Position numbers and translations under genes: made by a program. 64,000 nt of DNA from Symsagittifera roscoffensis (taxonomy: Eukaryota; Xenacoelomorpha; Acoela; Convolutidae), in contig NC_087064.1 of NCBI RefSeq assembly GCF_963678635.1, positions 48,219,346 through 48,283,345 on the forward strand. Direction: 5' to 3'. The notes beneath the pieces are model-generated. The model searched no databases and was not told the DNA's origin. It worked only from the letters and a program-made list of their open reading frames with translations. This document shows, piece after piece, positions 33,096 through 44,742 of the stretch. Positions within the stretch are counted from its first letter, which is position 1. The number at the start of each line of letters is the position of its first letter.

Positions 33096-33534
33096 ATGCT
33101 TTCTGACTTTGAGCTTGGCTGTTTCTTAGCGCAAAATCAAGTTTTTTCTCACTTTCTGTGGCGAGGAAAAATTGTTTGAGACCCGAATATTAACCTCGGG
33201 AGAATTGGATTAGTTCAATTTGCATGACGCTGATTTATTATTCTGGATTTCTTTTTTTCCCGGAAGAACCCAATGGTTTCAAAAAATTTTGACTGTATTT
33301 TTTTTGACAGGTTGCTCAAAATAACAATGTAATTAGTAAACTTCTACTGTTTTAAAAGCAAAATATTGTTTAGTTAGCATGATGCCAAACAACGGTTAAA
33401 TAGAAAATGCTCAAAATGAACGTTCCGAAAAACAAAACATTCCAAAAATAAGTGAAAAAGAAGAAGTCAGATTGCTTTTTTTTTTAGTTTTGCGCTCTAT
33501 CCTTTCATTTTAAAATACCCCCACTCAGTAAAAG

Positions 33535-34310
33535 AGAAAATAATTGATTATATCACAATTATAACTGTACTTTTATCAAAATTATAATTTATATACGCGT
33601 CAAATTTAAATGTTCAAAAAATTTATAATCCATTATAAGGACAACCTTTTTCGTGACATGATAATGAAATATAATCAATTATAATTGATTATAATTTTTC
33701 CTAAAATCTCTTATAATCTATTATTATCAATTAAAATCTATTATAATAAATTATAATATTTTTTGTCAAAAATCTCTAAAAGTGAGATGTCTTGTCACTA
33801 ATTAGTTAATCTGAACACAAAATTTTACCACGAAACAAACGTTTCATAGAGATCCTTTCATTTTAGTTGAAAGAATCCCGCGGTAGATGAAATATAACTC
33901 TTCTATAAAAATCATGAAACTAAAGCAGTGTGCTGATATTTTGGTGGTAAAAAAAAATTGCATCAAGAAACACGTGCATCATGAAACAAATATAATCAAG
34001 AAGAAATGAAAAAAAAAACGTTATAATTTTGAATTGATTTGAAAACTGCCCAATCAGTTTTTCCATTTTTCTCATGAGCCAATGTCTACAAAAAGCATAA
34101 AATCTAAGCAATTCAGGTGGAAATTCGAAGACAAAATGGGCAAACAAAAGGGATTATAAACAATTATAATCGATTATAATGGATTTTTTGCAAAACAAGT
34201 AATATAGAAATTCGGATTAAAAGAATCAATTATAATCGATTATAATGTATTATAATTGATTATATTTGATTTCAAAAAAAGAGATTATAATCGATTATTA
34301 ATTGCTTAAA
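33535..34310. repeat. TTATAATCGATTATAA palindromic cluster
   Basis: Perfect or near-perfect copies of ATTATAATCGATTATAAT occur at about 34160-34180, 34227-34245 and 34284-34300. Related 'attataattgattataat' words occur at 33535-33760. Similar words recur at 30808-30970 and 60545-60660. Confidence 0.75.
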
Positions 34311-34896
34311 ATCAATTTTTTCTCAATTTTTGTAAGACTTGTACTAAAACTATTTTATAATCAAATTATTAACGCTTGAAACTGGATGCGGGTATGTTGA
34401 AGAGTTCTTTAAGGCGAGGCATATGTTAAAAATTGAAAGAAATCGCCACCTTGAATTAAGGATTGCGTACAATATAGACTAAATTGTTTAAAATTATTCG
34501 ACGTTTTCGAATGGTTTTCGAAATTTGAGGGAACCTCGGTATAAAATAAAGCGTTTACTGCTGGTGAGACCGTTTTGGCAGTGACAATTGGTTTATTTCG
34601 TTTTCTCGAGAGTTACCTGACTATTTTTGCAATGATTTGTTTCTTTAATTTTTGTCTGATTGCGTGATTTTCACTTGCTCATTTTACTGTTGATCATTCG
34701 GATCATACGGATCATTCGGTGTTGACCTTGTGGTCTTGTTGATTCTTAGTCTAGACGCTATATTTCCCGCAGAAGATTGAGGCAGCTGCGCCGGTGTGAT
34801 GTTACTTTTCTCTCCTGTTTCTTTTGATACTACAAATTATTATCTGGTTCTTAAGGTTCCATCAAGTGAAGCAATAATTATCAATGGCTGTTTTAG

Positions 34897-34928
34897 ATGG
34901 GGTCGGGGCGGGGGCGGGGGCGGGGGCG
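34897..34928 (+). repeat. GGGGGC tandem tract, G-quadruplex-prone
   Basis: The + strand reads ggggtcggggcgggggcggg and continues for at least one more gggggc unit, giving four or more runs of at least four G with single-base loops. The two overlapping Gly/Ala-rich open frames here are repeat translations, not genes. Confidence 0.85.
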
Positions 34929-35349
34929 AACGATTTATCCTACTTAAGGAATCGACCCCCTGCCGACCCGAAGGGTCCCCTTTTTTCAGATATCCATTTT
35001 GTCTTAAGGAGCCTAAAATTTTTTCTTAAGGTGCCTTTGGCGCCAATTTTTACTAATTTTGAGGGGGAAGCGCGCGCCAAAAAACCGCAATTATTTGGTC
35101 AAAGTTTTCCAAAAAGAGGTTAAAAACGCCTTCTTTTGCCTGTTTTTTTTCAAATTTTACCAGCGGTGCAGAAAACTTGGCCGAAACAAGGTTTTTTAAC
35201 TGCTATGGAAGAGCTCGAAAAATCAATTGAATCAACTTAAAAAAAGTCGACAAAGTATATAATAACAACCGATCATGCGCAAAAACTGACCCCCTTACTG
35301 TAAAATTGATTATACTGATGCAAGTCAGACCAATGTTAGAAGATATATA

Positions 35350-35890
35350 ACAAGACTGCTCGTATCAGGGCGAAGCCCTGAATTTTCCGACTGCCCTTTA
35401 AGGTTTATGGAGCAGTAATAACATTAAAAAATTCATTGAAATAAAACAAGATGAAAAAAAAAAATTTCTAAAATTTAAAATTTTTTATGAAAATCATCCC
35501 CCCACACGCCATATAAAGTACAAAAGGATAGATTTTGCTCCTTGTAACAAACCAATTATGGCAAAAAAGCTTCTTTCAACTAATTTGGAACGATTTCTAA
35601 GACGGATTAACTCTCCTCTTACGCGTTAATTGTCGCGCGTTGAAATATATCGCGCGTTAATTGTCCCAAATTGGCCAAAATGCCAATATTTAAACCCCCA
35701 TAACTTTACGAAAAACGATCAGAGGTGAAATATATTTTCAAATTTGATCTCACGACAACGATACCTTTCGAATGATATAAAAAATTCTGTCAAAAATGGC
35801 TAGTTAAAAAGTCGAAATTTGTCTGAAGAAAAAAAACCCACCCCGAGCACAAATATTCCGTTACTTTCGTATCCAAAGTCGGAACAATAA
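35350..35890 (-). mobile_element. HINE copy, full length
   Basis: Hairpin end 'caagactgctcgtatcagggcgaagccctga' and opposite end 'atccaaagtcggaacaataa'. It carries a small duplication in the 'cgcgttaattgtcgcgcgttgaaatatatcgcgcg' block. Confidence 0.92.
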
Positions 35891-36152
35891 AGTTAAACCA
35901 CAAACAACCGCGCATGTAATTCAAAGATTTTTAAAATCTATTGAGACCAGGAAATGGCAATAGATTAATTTTAGACTACTAAGCAGTTGCACGAACCTAT
36001 CCAGCCAAAACTAATTAGCGTGACAAATTGACGGTGGTCTCAAACCGAAACTAAAACCTAATATTGAACTTGCTAAAGTTTTGTTTCACATTATCTTTGA
36101 AGAAAACAGCCATTTACTGTATGTCAATTTAAAATGAAACTGATCGTATCAG

Positions 36153-37123
36153 GTTGAAACACTGAAACTATCGACTGTCTTCAAAGTTTTATAGAATTTT
36201 TAGACTTTTTCGAGATTTTGTAAAACTTTAATTTTTTTTAGATACTTTGCGGAAAATTTCGACCAAAAAATTGCGCTTTGTCGGCGCGAGCTCCCCCCAC
36301 AAAGTTAGTATACATTGGCGTCAAAGGCGCTTTCAAAAAATTTCTAGGGCCCGTCACCAGATATGGATATCTCGACCAAAGATTTTCCGAGCTCTCCCAA
36401 AGCATTTAAAAAAACCCATGTAATTTTCTGCGCCGCAGGCAAAACTTAAAAAAAAACAGGCCTACAAAGGCATTTTTAAGCACTTTTTGGAAAACTTTGA
36501 CCAAAAAATTGCGCTTTGTTGGTGCGCGCTCCCCCCTCAAAATAAGTATACATTGGCGCCTAAGGCGCCTTTAAAATATTTTTTTGGGTTCCATCACCAA
36601 ATATGGATATCTCAAAACAGTACAAAGGGGGGACCCTGAGGGAAGAAAAAGCATCCGCCACAACCCACCCCCCCCCCCTCCCTCAAATCCGCTCCTGCTT
36701 TTATGTATTAACGCTCTTGCAGTCGATTTCTTATTCATGAACTGCAGCAACAAGGATTTTTTTAGTAAATATATGGAATGCTTACGTTATGGGCAATTTT
36801 GGTACATGAGATCTTTTTATATTACCTTATATAAGTTTTTGTTTACTTGTAAAACCTGAGATGAAAAATCTAATTAGTTTTCGACCCTGAGCGCACCTAA
36901 GTGATTACAACTTGTGCAAATGAAAACGCACTTGCTATCTTTGGCGAATTGTGTACCAATTAACATAGGTTCAAGGGAGAAGAAAGCATCTTACAAGTTT
37001 TCATACCGTTGTTTGTTAAAATAGAACAACTAAGCTTATTTCACACTTGGGTAGGTTGGAGCAGTAAGTTGAAAAACTTGAGTTGCACATAGCTTCCTTG
37101 TAAAACGTTACCGACTTTGTTGC
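36153..37123. repeat. 971-bp tandem unit, copy 1
   Basis: Begins 'gttgaaacactgaaactatcgactg' and ends 'cgactttgttgc'. Copy 2 follows directly and is almost identical. Within the unit are two related sub-blocks (about 36240-36380 and 36470-36610), each with 'aaaaaattgcgctttgt', 'tatacattggcg' and 'atatggatatctc'. A poly-C run of 11 lies near 36668. The open frames across this run on both strands are not coding. Confidence 0.95.
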
Positions 37124-38098
37124 GTTGAAACACTGAAACTATCGACTGTCTTCAAAGTTTTATAGAATTTTTAGACTTTTTCGAGATTTTGTAAAACTTT
37201 AATTTTTTTTAGATACTTTGCGGAAAATTTCGACCAAAAAATTGCGCTTTGTCGGCGCGAGCTCCCCCCACAAAGTTAGTATACATTGGCGTCAAAGGCG
37301 CTTTCAAAAAATTTCTAGGGCCCGTCACCAGATATGGATATCTCGACCAAAGATTTTCCGAGCTCTCCCAAAGCATTTAAAAAAACCCATGTAATTTTCT
37401 GCGCCGCAGGCAAAACTTAAAAAAAAACAGGCCTACAAAGGCATTTTTAAGCACTTTTTGGAAAACTTTGACCAAAAAATTGCGCTTTGTTGGTGCGCGC
37501 TCCCCCCTCAAAATAAGTATACATTGGCGCCTAAGGCGCCTTTAAAATATTTTTTTGGGTTCCATCACCAAATATGGATATCTCAAAACAGTACAAAGGG
37601 GGGACCCTGAGGGAAGAAAAAGCATCCGCCACAACCCACCCCCCCCCCCCCCCTCCCTCAAATCCGCTCCTGCTTTTATGTATTAACGCTCTTGCAGTCG
37701 ATTTCTTATTCATGAACTGCAGCAACAAGGATTTTTTTAGTAAATATATGGAATGCTTACGTTATGGGCAATTTTGGTACATGAGATCTTTTTATATTAC
37801 CTTATATAAGTTTTTGTTTACTTGTAAAACCTGAGATGAAAAATCTAATTAGTTTTCGACCCTGAGCGCACCTAAGTGATTACAACTTGTGCAAATGAAA
37901 ACGCACTTGCTATCTTTGGCGAATTGTGTACCAATTAACATAGGTTCAAGGGAGAAGAAAGCATCTTACAAGTTTTCATACCGTTGTTTGTTAAAATAGA
38001 ACAACTAAGCTTATTTCACACTTGGGTAGGTTGGAGCAGTAAGTTGAAAAACTTGAGTTGCACATAGCTTCCTTGTAAAACGTTACCGACTTTGTTGC
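37124..38098. repeat. 971-bp tandem unit, copy 2
   Basis: A head-to-tail repeat of the preceding unit. The visible difference is the poly-C run, 15 instead of 11. From about 37404 onwards this copy is also part of the large tandem block that recurs at 44743. Confidence 0.95.
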
Positions 38099-38285
38099 TT
38101 TGAAACATGTATTTGATAAAGCTTACTTGTTTTATTTCTAAATTTTTGTATCTGAATATCAAATCAACTCCAATCCCCCACCCGTAACCCCCAAGCCCCC
38201 AAGACCGATCTATAATGATCGAGTTTTTTTCAGACATCTTTTGTTTCAAAATTATGAAACGAGTTTTCTACGCACTCTCAGAAAA

Positions 38286-40225
38286 TTCTAATACTCATTA
38301 AATTCATTGACGGCACACTAGAAAAACTTTATGATTGGTAAGCCATGTATAATGTATGAAAACAATGCCAAAAAGGGGGTTCTTGGCAGGGAAGGCCCGA
38401 ACTAAATAAGGAAGTGGGCAGTTCAGTCATTTCTTGTTCTCCGCAGAAATTCACTTTTTGTATGCAATCTTTAACCAATCTTAAAGCAAAAGAAAAAGCA
38501 AAACACATTGTAACACTGGCATCGTCCTATCTGGTAGAAAAAGATTAAAAATGGTGCCGAAAATATATGTAAGAACAGCTATAAAACGTTCATTCTGCGA
38601 TATTAGATGACAAATTTACAGCCGAAAGCAGGTGTCCTATTAGAGTTTAACCGCGCAGGAAATGAAAAAAAAAACTTGGGGCGTGATAAACTACAAAACT
38701 GTTCGAATCAGGACAAAGCCCTATATATTCTGACTGTCTGTTAAGCTCTATGGAATAATTTAGTTTTGAAGAAAAGTTGATCGAATGTTGGAAAAGAATG
38801 GAAAAATTTCTTCTTTTTTTAAAGTTTTTTTTTCGCGCTTTAATACATGGCGCTTTAATTACCAGGCTAAATATGGCTTAATTGACCATATTTAAGCCCC
38901 CACCAGTTTACGAAAACAGATCACTGGTGAAAAAACTTTTGAAAATTGCGACCAGAACCACAATACCTTTCGGATGATTCCGTCGAAAATTGATAGTGAA
39001 AAAGTCGAAGTTTAATTAAAAAAAAAAACACCACGAGCACAAAGATTCCGTCACTTTTTTCGAAAACCGGAGCAATGAAAAAATTAAACTTTTATGCGTG
39101 CATTTGCGTCAACAGAAATGTTTCGAATTCCGAAAAAAAAACTAATTGTTCCCTATTTTCGGAAACTTTTGCGTAGGAAAAAACCTATTCGTTAGAGCAA
39201 AAACTTTAAAATGCTTATTTTTTTTCAGGCTAAATTTTAAGCATTTGATTTTTTTCCATCATTGGTCTAAATTAGGTTACGTGTCTTGCAAAAATATCTT
39301 ATCAAAAACTTGTTGAGCAAAACATTCTTAAAATTTATAATACTCATTAAATGCATTGGCGGCACACTTGAAAAACTTTATGATTGGTAAGCCATGTACA
39401 ATGTTTGAAAACAATGTCAAAAAAGGGGTTCTTGGCAGGGAGGGCCCGAACTACATAAGAAAGTTGGCAGTTCAGTCATTTCTTGTTCTTCGCAGAAACT
39501 CACTTCTTGTTTGCAATCTTTAACCAATCTTTAAACAAAAGAAAAGGCAAAACACCTTGTAACACTGACTTTGTCCTATCTGGTAGCTATCTGGTAGAAA
39601 AAGATTGAAAACGGTGCGTAAAATATATGTAGGAACAGCTATAATTTTTCATTCTGTGATGTTAGACGACAAATTCACAGCCGAAAGCAGGTATCATAAT
39701 AGTAAATAGTTTAACCGCGCAGGAAATGAAAAAAACTTGGGGCGCGATAAACCGCAAAACTCTTTGAATCAGGACAAAGCCCTATTTATTCTGGCTTAAT
39801 TGACAAAACTTGAGAACCCACAAGTTTACGAAATCAGATCACTGGTGAAACATCTTTTTAAAATTGCGAAAAGAACAACAATACCTTTCGGATTATTCCG
39901 TCGAAAATTGATAGTGAAGAAACTGAAGTTTAATTGAAAAAAAAACACCACGAGCGCAAAGATTCCGTCAAAAATTGGAACAATAAAAAATTGAACTTTT
40001 ATGCGTGCATTTGCGTCAACAGAAATTTTTCGAATTTCGAAAAAAATAACGTTGTTGTTCCCCTATTTTCGAAAATTTTTGCACAATAAAAGGCCTATTT
40101 AAAAATTCTTATTCTTTTTAGGCTAAATTTGAATCGTATGATTTGTTATCATCAATTATCTTATTTAGACTTCGTCTCTTGCAAAGTTATCATATCAAAA
40201 ACTTGAGGAGCAAAGTATTATTAAA
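38286..40225. repeat. Older internal tandem duplication (about 1 kb) in unit A
   Basis: 38286-39338 and 39339-40225 share ordered blocks: 'atactcattaaat', 'gattggtaagccatgta', 'tcttggcaggga', 'tttaaccgcgcaggaaatga', 'gatcactggtgaaa', 'tatgcgtgcatttgcgtcaacagaaat'. Each half contains a strongly diverged HINE-like segment (38690-39076; 39757-39986), with 'caaagccctat' in place of the hairpin and 'cacgagc(a/g)caaagattccgtc' near the other end. Sequence divergence shows this duplication is much older than the 7.3-kb one. Confidence 0.85.
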
Positions 40226-41172
40226 AGCGTTTTTTGTCTTAACTGAACCCATTCGAGATTTTTAAAATTTCAGTTTCAATCAAAGTTTCATACATACTGG
40301 TTATTTTAAATCAACAATGCATAAACTTGTTAAATAAAAAAGCTGAGAAAGTTCGAGAAACCGCAAAAGAGTAAAAGTTCAACAAATGAAAGATATCGTC
40401 ACAAATTGGCCTGTTTTTACTGCCCATTGCAAATCAAGTTAAGTATCAGATAAATAAGAAAAAAAATCAAATATTCAAATTTTTGCCTCAAAGATATAGA
40501 AAGATTGAGCAACATTTTCAACAAGGAACTTAGGATTGTTTTGAAGCTATCTATCTGTTCGGAATGTAGTTTTGTCTACAAACGATATCAACAAACAAAA
40601 CTCGCGCAGCTATATTTTGAATTGTCATTTTGCGTAAAATTCTAGCAGCAAATATTCTAGACGACGTTCAATTTTACCACAATTCAGCGTAAACTTTCAA
40701 AACTTCAAATAATCAGATTTTTTGGAGTTGTTTAAGCAGAAGAATTTTTTAAAACTCTTTTCCATGTGTCCATTTTTATCACTTGAAAAGGATGCGCGAT
40801 AGAATTTTTTTTGGCTGCAATTTTACCTCTACTATTGATATGATCAATTTTTGCCGACAGTACGACGCTAACTTATAAGTTTGAAGAAAAAATACATCGC
40901 GTTTGCAGGGCCAATAATAGATGTCTTCCTTCCTATAACTCTGGTGATGATTATATGTCTTTTTTATTATTATTATTATGATAATTATGAGTATTTTGAT
41001 TGCAACTTTTTAAATTATCATAATTATCATGTCAATGATTTCATCATTATAGTTTTTTGCACATTTTTTATGGATGCTTACAAGGTGACTAATGATTATT
41101 TTGTTAATAGTTACTTACCAAATTTTTAATTTTCTATGTTCACTTTATTTACTTATCTTTAATTCTTATATT

Positions 41173-41700
41173 TATTGTTCCGACATTCGATACGAAGGTA
41201 ACGGAATATTTGTGCTCGGGGTAGGTTTTTTTTCTTCAGAGAAAATTTGACTTTTTAACTAGCCATTTTTGACGGAATTTTCTATATCATTCGAAAGGTA
41301 TTGTTGTTCTGAGCTTAAATTTAAAAAGATAATTCACTTGTGATTATTTTTTGTTAAGTTATGGGGGTTTAAAGGTTGCCAATTTGGCCAATTTGGGACA
41401 ATCAACGCGCGATATACTTTGCGCTATTAATGCGTAAGCGGAGATTTAATCCGTCTTAGAAATTGTTCCAAATTGGTTGAAAGAAGCTTATTTGCCTTGA
41501 TTGATTTGTAACAAGGAGTAAAATTTATCCTTTTGTACTTTATATGGCGTGTGGGGGATGATTTTCAAAAAAAAAAATCATAAGAAAAAAAATTTAATTT
41601 TATTTTTTTACATTTATTTTTTTAAGGTTATTACTGCTCCATAAACCTTAAAAGTCAGTCGGAACATTCAGGGCTTCGCCCTGATACAAGCAGTCTTGTT
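41173..41700 (+). mobile_element. HINE reference copy (Helentron-like non-autonomous element)
   Basis: Oriented with its hairpin at the right end. It begins TTATTGTTCCGACATTCGATACGA and ends TCAGGGCTTCGCCCTGATACAAGCAGTCTTGTT (hairpin stem TCAGGGC/GCCCTGA). The octamer GTTCCGAC near the left end has its reverse complement GTCGGAAC about 40 bp before the right end, just inside the hairpin: asymmetric subterminal inverted repeats. Ends lie against T residues. Helentron-type elements are known for subterminal inverted repeats, a 3' hairpin and insertion between Ts. No Rep/helicase is encoded, so movement would need an autonomous partner. A short palindromic core (cgcgatata...gcgc, gcgctattaatgcg) lies mid-element. 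Confidence 0.7.
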
Positions 41701-43426
41701 AAAATTTTAGTTTTATTAAAATCTTTATGAAAATAACATTAATGACTGTATGATTTTCGTCGATTTTTTAGTTTAGTCTTTTTCACTATCATGACTCTTC
41801 TTTTTTTTACTAGTGTTATAATTATTACTTTTTCTATAAAATTCTAAACAGTGGCTCTTCTTTTTTTACTAATGTTATAATTATTACTTTTTCTATAAAA
41901 TTCTAAACAGGAGAGTTTGCGGAAAGTTTAGTGTTGAGACGAGTGTTGAGACGAGTTTAATTTTCTTCAGGCTTATTTTTCAGACTAAAACTTAAGAATG
42001 ATCTTGCAACTGATCGTTTGGGGAAAGATGCAAAGCTAACCTGTCGTTTAGTGATTTGTGATGAAGCCATGCTGATTTAAATTATCTGGACAAAGTTAAC
42101 AACACTAGGAAACTCAAGTGCAATTTTTTCAAATTGACTTGGGATTGGACGAAAAATGAGGATAACAAAAATAGCTTAGAATTTTACCAGAATCAATATC
42201 GTTCATTTTTAGAACGAACATTTTTGAAACATTTTGTAACGAACAAACTTATCTTAAAAATCGGAAATTTCGGTTTTTCTGAATTACTCAAAAAACTTAC
42301 GGTGAAACTACCAAAATGGTTGATAAGAAATTCAAAAAAAACTTTTACACAGCTTAACAAACATTTAAAAATCGCGCTAAGCTTTTAAAATTCGTTTTTA
42401 CGCAAAGATTCTGGTTTTTATAAAGTAAAAAGCCAAAATACCCTTTTTGAGATAAAAACATTGGTTCCAATATTTGCCAACAATTGAACCATTTTATTTT
42501 TGATGAATTTGAGGCAATTTTTGTTTTTTTTTGTCAAAAAAATAGCTCAATATGAGAAAAATGCGTTTGAAATTTTTTAAATTTTGTTCTTTTTATCCGA
42601 ATAATTTAAATCAGCCTGTATATAACAATTTATATTACATGTCATTATGCAAAATTTCCGCAGAGTGGGAATCAAGTTTCACGTAGAAATGTTCTTTTTA
42701 CTTTGAGCTTGGTGTTGCAGGCTGTGTTGCAGGCTGTGAATTCTAATTTTCCGACTTTCCAAGGAGTTTAATTAGTGACCTTTTATTGTTGATTGAGTTT
42801 GTTTTTTTTCCAGACAACTTCAAATGTTTTCAGCAGCAACTTTAAAAAGACTTTTGTATAGAATCTGCAAAAGACTGGTGCCTTGAGATCACAACTGATT
42901 CTATTTTTCAGATGCGATGCATCTTTGCTTAGAACTTTTTTGAGCCTTAGAATTCTAACAAAATCACAATAGAGAGCTCGTTTTTGGCCACTTTTTCTGC
43001 GCCGCAGACATAATGTTGAAAAACTGAAAAAAAAAAGTAGCTCTCAGGCACTTTTGGGAGGGTTTTGGTATAAAAAAATGTGTTTTGTCGAGTGCTTCCC
43101 TTTAAGTTTAGTATATATTGGCGCCTTTGGAAAAGTTTTGAAGTCCTGCAGAAAAAAAATGATTGCCCTAAAGTAGTACTGAAGGGAAACCTTTTGAGTG
43201 GTAAGTGAGTACCGTACTCTCTTCTAAATCCAATACTGGTTTTTTATCATTAAAACGGTTTACAATAACACGTAATATTAGATAATATTAGACAAAAAAT
43301 GGAACCTTGCGGAGCTAACAAACAATTGGAACATTGGTATGATTTGCCCTGCAACGAGCAGCCTTGCCTACCTCTGAACTTTTGAGCTGCTAGCTGGCAT
43401 GGTGATATCCAAGTATGTTATATTTC

Positions 43427-43620
43427 GACTAGGTTCGACCGAGAGAAAGCATTTCGACCGAGCCCGACCGAAAAAAAAAACATTTCGACTGAGTTCGAGC
43501 GAGAAAAACCGTTGCATTTGATTTCCACCACCAATGCGTTTTTCGGCCGAAGCGAAGTTCGACTAAAAAACTTTTTGGCCAGGTTCGATGCCGCTGATTA
43601 ATCGTTCGATCAAGTTCAAG
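43427..43620. repeat. TTCGACCGAG short-repeat tract
   Basis: The word 'tttcgaccgag(t/c)(t/c)cgacc' recurs with variants ('ttcgactaggttcgaccgagag', 'ttcgactgagttcgagcgag', 'gttcgatcaagttcaagcaag'). It is repeated at 50771-50964 in unit B. The open frame on the minus strand is a translation of the repeat. Confidence 0.75.
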
Positions 43621-44728
43621 CAAGCAACTTATTTGAACGTAAAATTATAATTTCTGCTTTTCGCGAAATTTTTTGTCAGTGCTTGACCAGATCGAAAGCA
43701 TAACAATTACTGAAATAAAAATGTGTCGTAGTGAAAAAAATTTTTCAAAATAAACTGCACAAAAAATTGAGGGTTTTTGTTTCGTATTTCTGACAAAGTT
43801 GTTAATTTTTAATTTTTTGTCAGGGGGGGGGCATATATCTTAAGTTTTCCAAGTAAACCGTATTAAGTTTTTGGTTTGCGGTAAAAACAACTCTCCTCGT
43901 AAAAGAATTCTCCTAGTTTTGGAAACATTTCGAAATTGAATAGAGGTTTCGACTGACTCTACTTAGTGTTTCGACTTTAAGAGGGAGTACAGATTTTTGG
44001 TCAAAATTTGATATGCGATTGACCCGCGTCGGTCGAAACATTCATCGCAAACCACCTTCCGTGCACTGAACGCAATGCATGAGTTTGCTCATGCTTGCGT
44101 TTTGCCTAGAAATTGACTAGTGATCGCGACTAAATTTTTTCATGTGTTAGTGGTTTAGTATATAACCATGTAAACCCACTTATTACGCCATAAGTTGTTG
44201 TTAATGTGCTTATGTTCCTTTTCAAAACGTGTTGTGATACGTATAATCCAATACTGCAATATGATTGCCGAATTTTTGAGCTTAGGAGACAACTCGGAGG
44301 GAAACGGTAGATACAAGCTTCCTGTGGACTTCAATCATAAGTCTCAGCTGATAAAAACAATTACTTCGGCATCATTTTGCGCTAATCGAAATCACTCTTA
44401 TGCTGCTTATCACTGTAAATGACACGTCAAAAGTTCTTCAAATTGTTTTTATGGCAAATTATTGTTCGGCTGATTTGTGCGATCAATTAATTCTGGCAGT
44501 TTTGACATTTGTGATAAATTTTTTTCCTGATCATTCTATTTGATAGCCATATTTTTTACTTTCTTTTAATTTTTGCAAATAATGCTACGATTTCAACGAG
44601 GTTTCCCTGGGAACAACTTGATTTCATCAAACTACTCTTTGAGACGGTTTTTGATCGCTTAGAGCTTTCGTTTGTCTGAGACAACTGAGATCATAAAATA
44701 AAAATGAAAGCGGTTCATTTGGAAGATC

Positions 44729-44742
44729 AAAAACAGGCAAAA
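44729..44742. other. 14-bp filler at the duplication junction
   Basis: The bases AAAAACAGGCAAAA sit between the end of unit A and the start of unit B and belong to neither edge exactly. They resemble the nearby 'gcaggcaaaac' and 'aaaaacaggcc' of the unit start, as in a templated insertion. Confidence 0.7.

Larger units (their letters stand above)
33096..35349. other. Gene-free interval
   Basis: No gene. It contains the palindromic ATAATCGATTAT array (separate entry), a GGGGGC tract at about 34900, and at 34960-35190 an inverted, diverged copy of part of the 971-bp unit ('gtccccttttttcagatatccat', 'ggtgcctttggcgcc', 'tttggtcaaagttttcc'). Confidence 0.5.
37404..44728. repeat. 7.3-kb tandem duplication, unit A
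   Basis: Runs from 'ccgcaggcaaaactt' to 'catttggaagatc' and is repeated nearly base for base at 44743-52076. The offset drifts only from 7334 to 7348 across its length. It contains most of 971-bp copy 2, an older internal duplication (38286-40225), an intact HINE (41173-41700), a diverged 'gcgccgcaga' repeat (43005-43150) and a TTCGAC-rich repeat (43427-43620). The open frames at 40881-41129, 42134-42388 and 44195-44422 recur in unit B only because the DNA is duplicated. None has a recognisable domain and their composition is AT-driven. Confidence 0.96.

Noticed and set aside
34796-35123. Gly/Ala-rich open frames
   Set aside because: They are produced by the GGGGGC tract; the rest overlaps a diverged copy of a non-coding repeat.
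36571-36859. Overlapping open frames on both strands across the poly-C run (also at 37531-37834 and 44870-45167)
   Set aside because: They are Gly-run or Pro-run translations of a variable poly-C tract whose length changes between copies, which would shift any real frame.
38696-38712. B-box-like 'gttcgaatcagg', suggesting a tRNA or tRNA-derived SINE
   Set aside because: It lies in the eroded hairpin end of a diverged HINE; there is no cloverleaf, no acceptor stem and no matching A box at the right distance.
40881-41129. 82-codon open frame present identically at 48225-48473
   Set aside because: The second copy exists only because of the 7.3-kb segmental duplication. The frame is translated from ATT/ATA-rich DNA (runs of Tyr, Asn, Ile) and has no domain.
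41173-41700. Canonical Helitron identity for the 530-bp family
   Set aside because: The end after the hairpin is CAGTCTTG-TT, not CTRR, and the start is not TC. The subterminal inverted repeats fit a Helentron-type layout better.
42134-42388. 84-codon open frame, also at 49478-49732
   Set aside because: Duplicate by segmental copying. Composition is Lys/Asn/Phe-rich as expected by chance in AT-rich DNA, with no recognisable motif.
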